A stretch of DNA of 64,000 nucleotides from an uncultured Clostridia bacterium. Lineage in GTDB: Bacteria; Bacillota; Clostridia; Christensenellales; Aristaeellaceae. This document shows positions 59,861 through 64,000 of the stretch, in pieces. Under the pieces are notes generated by a model that saw nothing but the letters and a program-made list of their open reading frames with translations, searched no databases and had not been told where the DNA came from. The first letter of the stretch is position 1; each line of letters begins with the position of its first letter. The translations under genes were made by a program, and so were the position numbers. Location of the stretch: NCBI GenBank assembly GCA_946542235.1, contig CAMNKK010000002.1, forward strand, positions 1 to 64,000. Direction: 5' to 3'.

Positions 59861-60424
59861 ATGCTGAGAATTATTGCGGGAACCCATCGGGGACGCCGGA
59901 TTGAGGCTCCGGAGGGGCGGGATACCCGGCCGACCCTGGACCGCGTCCGGGAAAACCTGTTCAATATGCTGCAGGGAAGGATTCCGGATGCGCGGGTGCT
60001 GGATCTGTTTTCCGGCAGCGGCGCGCTGAGCCTGGAAGCGCTGAGCCGGGGAGCTGCCTTCGCGGTGATGGCGGACCGGGATCGGGAGGCCTGCCGGATC
60101 GAGGAGAAGAACGTCAATGCACTGGGACTTTCGGATAAGACCCGGCGAATGCGCAGCGAATGGGAACGCACCCTTCGGACGCTGACGGAGGAAGGGGATA
60201 AATTCGACCTGATTTTCCTGGATCCTCCCTACGTCATGACGGACCTGCGGGAGATGACGGAACGGCTGAAACCGCTGATGGCGGAGGATGCGTGGATTGT
60301 GCTGGAGCATCAGGCCCGGGCTGAAATCCAGGTGGCGAAGGGGCTGACTCCCGTCAGGGAAAGAACCTGGGGATACTGTGGGGTGAAAATCTATGAGCAG
60401 CTGTGTGATCCCGGGATCCTTTGA
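59861..60424 (+). CDS. rsmD: 16S rRNA (guanine(966)-N(2))-methyltransferase
   Basis: A 187-residue RsmD. It begins MLRIIAGTHRGRRIEAPEG, has the SAM-binding loop VLDLFSGSGALSLEALSRG and the N-methyltransferase motif FLDPPYV. It methylates the N2 position of G966 in 16S rRNA. It overlaps coaD by 32 bases; the rsmD-coaD pair is widespread in bacteria. Confidence 0.95.
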   Translation: MLRIIAGTHRGRRIEAPEGRDTRPTLDRVRENLFNMLQGRIPDARVLDLFSGSGALSLEALSRGAAFAVMADRDREACRIEEKNVNALGLSDKTRRMRSEWERTLRTLTEEGDKFDLIFLDPPYVMTDLREMTERLKPLMAEDAWIVLEHQARAEIQVAKGLTPVRERTWGYCGVKIYEQLCDPGIL

Positions 60425-60875
60425 TCCGGTAACCCGGGGGCATATGGATCTGATCCGCCGGACGGCGCAGCTTTTTGACCGGGTGACCGTGGTGGTGATG
60501 GTCAACATACACAAGCAGGGGACCTTTTCCACGGAGGAGAGGGTGGAGCTGCTGCGGAAGGCCTGCAGATCTGAAGCGAACGTCCGGGTCGAGCAGTGGG
60601 AAGGCCTGCTGAGCGAGTATATGCGGAAGACCGGGGAAAGGACCGTTGTACGGGGCGTACGGAACGGTACGGAATACGATGGGGAGTGTTCCGCGGCACA
60701 GGCCAACCGGATGCTGAATCCGCGGATGGAAACCCTGCTGATGCCGGCAGGAGACGGATACCAGTGGATTTCCTCCTCCGCGGTGAGGGAAATTGCAGCC
60801 TTCGGCGGCGACATCCGGGAATTTATTCCCCGGGAGTGCGCGGAGGAAATCATCCGGAAGCTGTCGAATGAATAA
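60393..60875 (+). CDS. coaD: Pantetheine-phosphate adenylyltransferase
   Basis: A 160-residue CoaD (PPAT), which transfers AMP to 4'-phosphopantetheine in CoA synthesis. The T/HxGH nucleotidyltransferase motif is PGSFDPVTRGHMDLI; VVRGVRNGTEYDGE and the ISSSAVREIAAFGGD-like end are family features. It begins inside rsmD, so translation is coupled. Confidence 0.96.
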   Translation: MSSCVIPGSFDPVTRGHMDLIRRTAQLFDRVTVVVMVNIHKQGTFSTEERVELLRKACRSEANVRVEQWEGLLSEYMRKTGERTVVRGVRNGTEYDGECSAAQANRMLNPRMETLLMPAGDGYQWISSSAVREIAAFGGDIREFIPRECAEEIIRKLSNE

Positions 60876-61653
60876 AGGATCTGGATCACCAGCGGAACAG
60901 GAAGGCGGAGGCGAAAAGGATATGGATACACCCAGAAGAAGGAGCCTGAATCGGGAAGAACAGCCGGAGACGGCAGAAGCGGCTGAAAGCAGGGAAAATG
61001 CGGAAGCCAAAACCCCTGCAGCAGACATGAACAGCGCAGAAAACTGCATCCAGGCTGTGGAGGCCATGAAGCGTGAGCTGAGCTCTGCGAAGAAATCCCT
61101 GATGAACTCGGAAAACTGCGTGGTAAACCGCGGCGTACTGCAGGCACAGCTGGACTATCTGGAACGGAATCTGCCCGATACCGTGCGCCGGGCGGCCGAA
61201 ATCGTGAAAAATGACCAGACGATCCGCCGGGAAACGGAAGAGAAGAAGAACCAGATTCTGAGCGAGGCGCAGGCTGCGGCGCAGAAGGGGCTTCGGGATG
61301 CGGAAAACCAGGCCAGGGGCATGATGGAGCAGGCCAACCAGCAGGCGCACGCCATGCTGGAGCAGGCGAATCAGGAAGCCGCGTCCTGCGTGGAGGCGGC
61401 ACGGGCGGAAGCTGCCAGGATGCTCGAGGATGCGGAAAAAAAGGCCAGGCAGCTGATCGAAGAGGAGAACATCGTGCGCAGGGCCCGGGTGGAAAGCGAT
61501 GAAATCCGGGAAAAGGCACAGCAGGAGACCGCTCAGCTTCGGAAGAACGCGCTGGATTTTGTAGACCGGCAGCTGATGGACGCGGACCGCAGCATCAGCG
61601 AGATGCTTAATGCGATCCGGCTGGAAAGGAACGAGGTCCGGAACCGCAGATAA
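60868..61653 (+). CDS. Coiled-coil protein (DivIVA/ATP synthase B-like)
   Basis: A 261-residue soluble protein. The first 60 residues are polar and low-complexity; the rest is almost continuous alpha-helix with heptads rich in Ala, Glu, Gln and Arg (for example EQANQQAHAMLEQANQEAA). Such sequences resemble DivIVA-like or F-type ATP synthase b-like coiled coils but have no membrane helix or DivIVA N-terminal motif. The ATG at 60868 overlaps the coaD stop and follows GGAAG; an ATG at 60922 after AAAAGGA is an alternative. It is the last gene of the operon. Function is unknown. Confidence 0.75.
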   Translation: MNKGSGSPAEQEGGGEKDMDTPRRRSLNREEQPETAEAAESRENAEAKTPAADMNSAENCIQAVEAMKRELSSAKKSLMNSENCVVNRGVLQAQLDYLERNLPDTVRRAAEIVKNDQTIRRETEEKKNQILSEAQAAAQKGLRDAENQARGMMEQANQQAHAMLEQANQEAASCVEAARAEAARMLEDAEKKARQLIEEENIVRRARVESDEIREKAQQETAQLRKNALDFVDRQLMDADRSISEMLNAIRLERNEVRNRR

Positions 61654-61665
61654 AGAATTGCAGAA

Positions 61666-61696
61666 GAAAAAAGCCCCGAAGCTTCGGGGCTTTTTT
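61666..61696. terminator. Bidirectional terminator at the end of the obgE-coaD operon
   Basis: An almost perfect palindrome AAAAAAGCCCCGAAG/CTTCGGGGCTTTTTT between converging genes. Confidence 0.95.
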
Positions 61697-61760
61697 GTCT
61701 GCGCACCGGGGAAGGGGCAGGGGGCTGCTCTGCCGCCGGAGAGAAGAAGGAACCGGGGAC

Positions 61761-62792
61761 TCAGAGCTGATCTGCCAGATCCAGCACCATCCGCTCCGTT
61801 TTTTCCCAGCCCAGGCAGGGATCCGTGATGCTCTTTCCGTAAACGCCCTCTTCCGGCTTCTGGCACCCATCCTCCAGATAGCTTTCAATCATCAGACCTT
61901 TGACGATGGATCGGATATCCTGATTCACCCGCATGGAATGGAGTATTTCCTGGGCGATCCGGGGCTGCTGCTCGAACTGCTTGCCTGAATTGGCATGGTT
62001 GCAGTCCACGATGACGGCCGGATTTTTCAGCCCGCTGCCCTCATACAGATCATACAGGAAACGAAGATCCTCATAATGGTAGTTCGGAACGCTCTGGCCG
62101 TGCTTGTTGCTGTATCCCCGAAGAATGGCGTGAGCCATGGTGTTGCCGGTGCTCTGGACCTCCCAGCCGGAATAGACGAAGGTGTGGCTGTGCTGGGCAG
62201 CCCGGATGGAATTCATCATGACCTTCAGGTCGCCGCCGGTGGGGTTTTTCATGCCCACCGGAATGTCCAGCCCGGAGGCGGTCAGCCGATGAAGCTGGTT
62301 CTCCACACTGCGGGCTCCGACTGCGACATAGGAAAGACAGTCCGCCAGATAACGGTGATTTTCCGGATAGAGCATTTCATCCGCGCAGGAAAAGCCTGTC
62401 TGCTCCAACGCGTCGATATGAAGCTTGCGGATGGACAGAAGGCCCCGCAGCAGATCCGGAGAGTGAGTTGGATCCGGCTGATGGAGCATGCCCTTGTATC
62501 CGTCCCCGGTGGTGCGGGGCTTGTTGGTATAGATCCGGGGAACCATGACAATCCGGTCCTGCACCTTTTCCTGCAGCAGACGCAGCCGGCCGATGTATTC
62601 CAGCACCGCATCCTCCCGGTCGGCAGAGCAGGGGCCGATGATCAGCAGCAGCTTCCGGCTGTCCCCGCGGAATACGGACTGCACGGCTTCATCATTTTCC
62701 TTCTTCCGCTGACGCATGGCCTCTGAGAGCGGATACATTTCCTGAATGACGTTTGCCGTCGGCATTTCCCGTTTGAAGATCATGTTCATCAT
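61761..62792 (-). CDS. aroF: 3-deoxy-7-phosphoheptulonate (DAHP) synthase, AroF/G/H type
   Basis: A 343-residue class I DAHP synthase, which condenses phosphoenolpyruvate with erythrose 4-phosphate to open the shikimate pathway. Motifs: LLIIGPCSADREDA, VPRIYTNKPRTTGDGYKG, GARSVENQLHR, PVGMKNPTGGDLKV and VDCNHANSGK. The isozyme and its feedback inhibitor cannot be told, so the symbol denotes the family. AGGAGGAA lies seven bases before the ATG at 62792. It is downstream of pheA, separated by a strong hairpin. Confidence 0.93.
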   Translation of the reverse strand: MMNMIFKREMPTANVIQEMYPLSEAMRQRKKENDEAVQSVFRGDSRKLLLIIGPCSADREDAVLEYIGRLRLLQEKVQDRIVMVPRIYTNKPRTTGDGYKGMLHQPDPTHSPDLLRGLLSIRKLHIDALEQTGFSCADEMLYPENHRYLADCLSYVAVGARSVENQLHRLTASGLDIPVGMKNPTGGDLKVMMNSIRAAQHSHTFVYSGWEVQSTGNTMAHAILRGYSNKHGQSVPNYHYEDLRFLYDLYEGSGLKNPAVIVDCNHANSGKQFEQQPRIAQEILHSMRVNQDIRSIVKGLMIESYLEDGCQKPEEGVYGKSITDPCLGWEKTERMVLDLADQL

Positions 62793-62813
62793 ATCGATTC
62801 CTCCTGTCCTGCA

Positions 62814-62860
62814 TCTCCTCCGGAGAAGGCAGGCCTGTCCGGCCTGCGGTCCGGAGGAGA
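62814..62860 (-). other. Two-tier hairpin between pheA and the DAHP synthase gene
   Basis: TCTCCTCCGGA (62814-62824) is exactly complementary to TCCGGAGGAGA (62850-62860), and inside it GCAGGCC (62829-62835) is complementary to GGCCTGC (62841-62847) around a five-base loop. No T-run follows on the transcribed strand, so it is not a terminator. It ends just upstream of the DAHP synthase ribosome site and may stabilise or process the mRNA. Confidence 0.75.
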
Positions 62861-62871
62861 ACTGAAGGGAA

Positions 62872-63960
62872 TTAGTAGATTCCGACCAGCTTCAGCCGGG
62901 CGCAGAGGGCGCCCAGCTCCTGCATCATCATATCCCCGTTCTCATTGGCAATGCTGCCTTCGGCCTCAATATAGAAATAATAGTTCCACTGCAGGTCCTT
63001 CATGGGACGGGAGCGGAGATTCTTCATATTGTATCCGTGAGCGCCGATGATGTTCAGCGTCTGGGCCAGCGCGCCGGCCTTGTTCTGCACCGTGAAGAGC
63101 AGGATGAATCCGGCGCTGTCCCGGAGGCCGGAGCGGGCCGGCCTGTTCTGGCTGCGGCTGAGAACAGCGAAGCGGGTGGTGTTGTTGGCGCTGTCGTTGA
63201 TGCCGCCCTCCAGCAGCGACAGCCCGTACAGGTCTGCCGCTTCCTCAGATGCGATGGCGGCGACGGAGGGATCATTCAGCTCCATCACCTTCCTGGCAGC
63301 CTCGGCGGTGTTGGCACATTCCACGGTCTCCCACCCATGGGACTGAATATAGGCGGCGCACTGGCGCAGCGCCTGGCCGTGGCTCCAGACCGACCTGATT
63401 CCTCCGAGGGAAGCGCCGGGGACGCCAAGGAGCCCGTGGCGTACGGGAAGATCCAGCACCTGATTGATATACAGGCTGCCTGTAAAAAGCAGGTCCATCA
63501 CGGTGCCGACCTCGCCGGCGTAGCTGTTTTCCAGAGGAAGGACAGCGGATTCGCATTCTCCGGATTCCACAGCCCGGTAGGCTTCCTCAAAGGTGCCGTA
63601 TCCCCGGCAGAGCGCTTCCGGAAACAGCTTTCGGGCCGCGATATGGGCATAGGCTCCTTCCACTCCGCAGAAGGAGATTCTGCGGCCCTGAATCAGGGTT
63701 TCCTGATACCGGCAGGAAACCTCCATCAGCCGCTGCATAAATTCAACGTACCGGCCTTCTATGTCCGGATCCTGAATCAGCTTTCTGCAGCGGGAGACCA
63801 GAGCTTCCTCCCTGGCCGGATCCCGGATGGGAAGGCCCCTGTCCCGCTTGTACTCCGCAACCTGCTCCACCGCGTGCATCCGGCATTCAAACAGGCGGGC
63901 CATTTCCTCATCAATCCGGGTAATCTCCGCCCGGGCATCTTCCAGTTTATTCATTTCCAT
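62872..63960 (-). CDS. pheA: Bifunctional chorismate mutase/prephenate dehydratase (P-protein)
   Basis: A 362-residue P-protein for phenylalanine synthesis. The N-terminal AroQ chorismate mutase (residues 1-90: ARAEITRIDEEMARLF, RDRGLPIRDPAREE) is followed by prephenate dehydratase (FCGVEGAYAHIAARKLFPEA, LPLENSYAGEVG, NNTTRFAVL) and a C-terminal ACT domain (GALAQTLNIIGAHGYNM). The Phe-binding ESRP motif of the ACT domain reads RSRP, so feedback control may differ. AGGAGG lies just before the ATG at 63960. Its promoter is outside or at the very edge of the window. Confidence 0.94.
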   Translation of the reverse strand: MEMNKLEDARAEITRIDEEMARLFECRMHAVEQVAEYKRDRGLPIRDPAREEALVSRCRKLIQDPDIEGRYVEFMQRLMEVSCRYQETLIQGRRISFCGVEGAYAHIAARKLFPEALCRGYGTFEEAYRAVESGECESAVLPLENSYAGEVGTVMDLLFTGSLYINQVLDLPVRHGLLGVPGASLGGIRSVWSHGQALRQCAAYIQSHGWETVECANTAEAARKVMELNDPSVAAIASEEAADLYGLSLLEGGINDSANNTTRFAVLSRSQNRPARSGLRDSAGFILLFTVQNKAGALAQTLNIIGAHGYNMKNLRSRPMKDLQWNYYFYIEAEGSIANENGDMMMQELGALCARLKLVGIY

Positions 63961-64000
63961 TCCGTCCTCCTGCCTGTTTCCGCCTTCACCGGATCTTTTT

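Overview
The window reads as a chromosomal segment of a GC-rich member of the class Clostridia, probably a gut or rumen plant-fibre degrader. The signs are Firmicutes-type rpoB/rpoC, a rpsF-ssb-rpsR operon, long-form HPF, DegV, YitT and ACT/PFL (UPF0237/UPF0210) proteins, strong AGGAGG-type ribosome binding sites, TTGACA/TATAAT promoters and several TTG/GTG starts. Order-level placement (Christensenellales, Aristaeella-like) is only a guess. No tRNA, rRNA, insertion sequence, prophage or CRISPR array was seen.

Layout. 1-3.8 kb: end of a sugar-binding protein and a GH2 glycosidase. 3.8-11.4 kb: housekeeping genes (PAP2 phosphatase, FlK-like thioesterase, uvrC, pepV, an ABC-F protein). 11.4-17.0 kb, minus strand: a probable operon of small alarmone synthetase, response regulator, histidine kinase, GH51 arabinofuranosidase and GH10 xylanase. 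17.3-24.8 kb: 2-hydroxyacid dehydrogenase, hpf, a secreted NlpC/P60 protein, a NahK-like sugar kinase, a zinc ribbon/DUF368 (PopT-like) pair and a secreted metallo-beta-lactamase-fold protein. 24.8-34 kb: rpoBC and rpsF-ssb-rpsR with clear promoters, leaders and terminators. 34-35.5 kb: degV and a membrane protein.

35.8-52.9 kb holds two complete oligopeptide-type ABC cassettes separated by yitT. Cassette A (35.8-42.2 kb) has a conventional family 5 binding protein, two permeases (one carrying two DnaJ-like CxxCxGxG motifs in its extracytoplasmic loop) and a fused OppD-OppF ATPase. Cassette B (43.5-52.9 kb) is the most unusual part of the window. Its binding protein looks circularly permuted, its OppB-type permease has a loop of about 275 residues, its OppD-type ATPase has an insertion of about 234 charged residues between Walker A and the Q-loop, and its OppF-type ATPase has a two-helix membrane tail. 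A membrane-anchored, remotely ApbE-like protein follows. I regard cassette B as the best candidate for an undescribed system.

53-61.7 kb is one long probable operon: ACT protein, PFL protein, obgE, yhbY, murC, alr, membrane protein, rsmD, coaD and a coiled-coil protein, ending in a strong bidirectional terminator. 61.8-64 kb, minus strand, is pheA followed by DAHP synthase, with an extensive non-terminator hairpin between them. Start codons were chosen from ribosome binding sites, promoter positions and family N-termini. All functional calls come from reading motifs, not from database searches.
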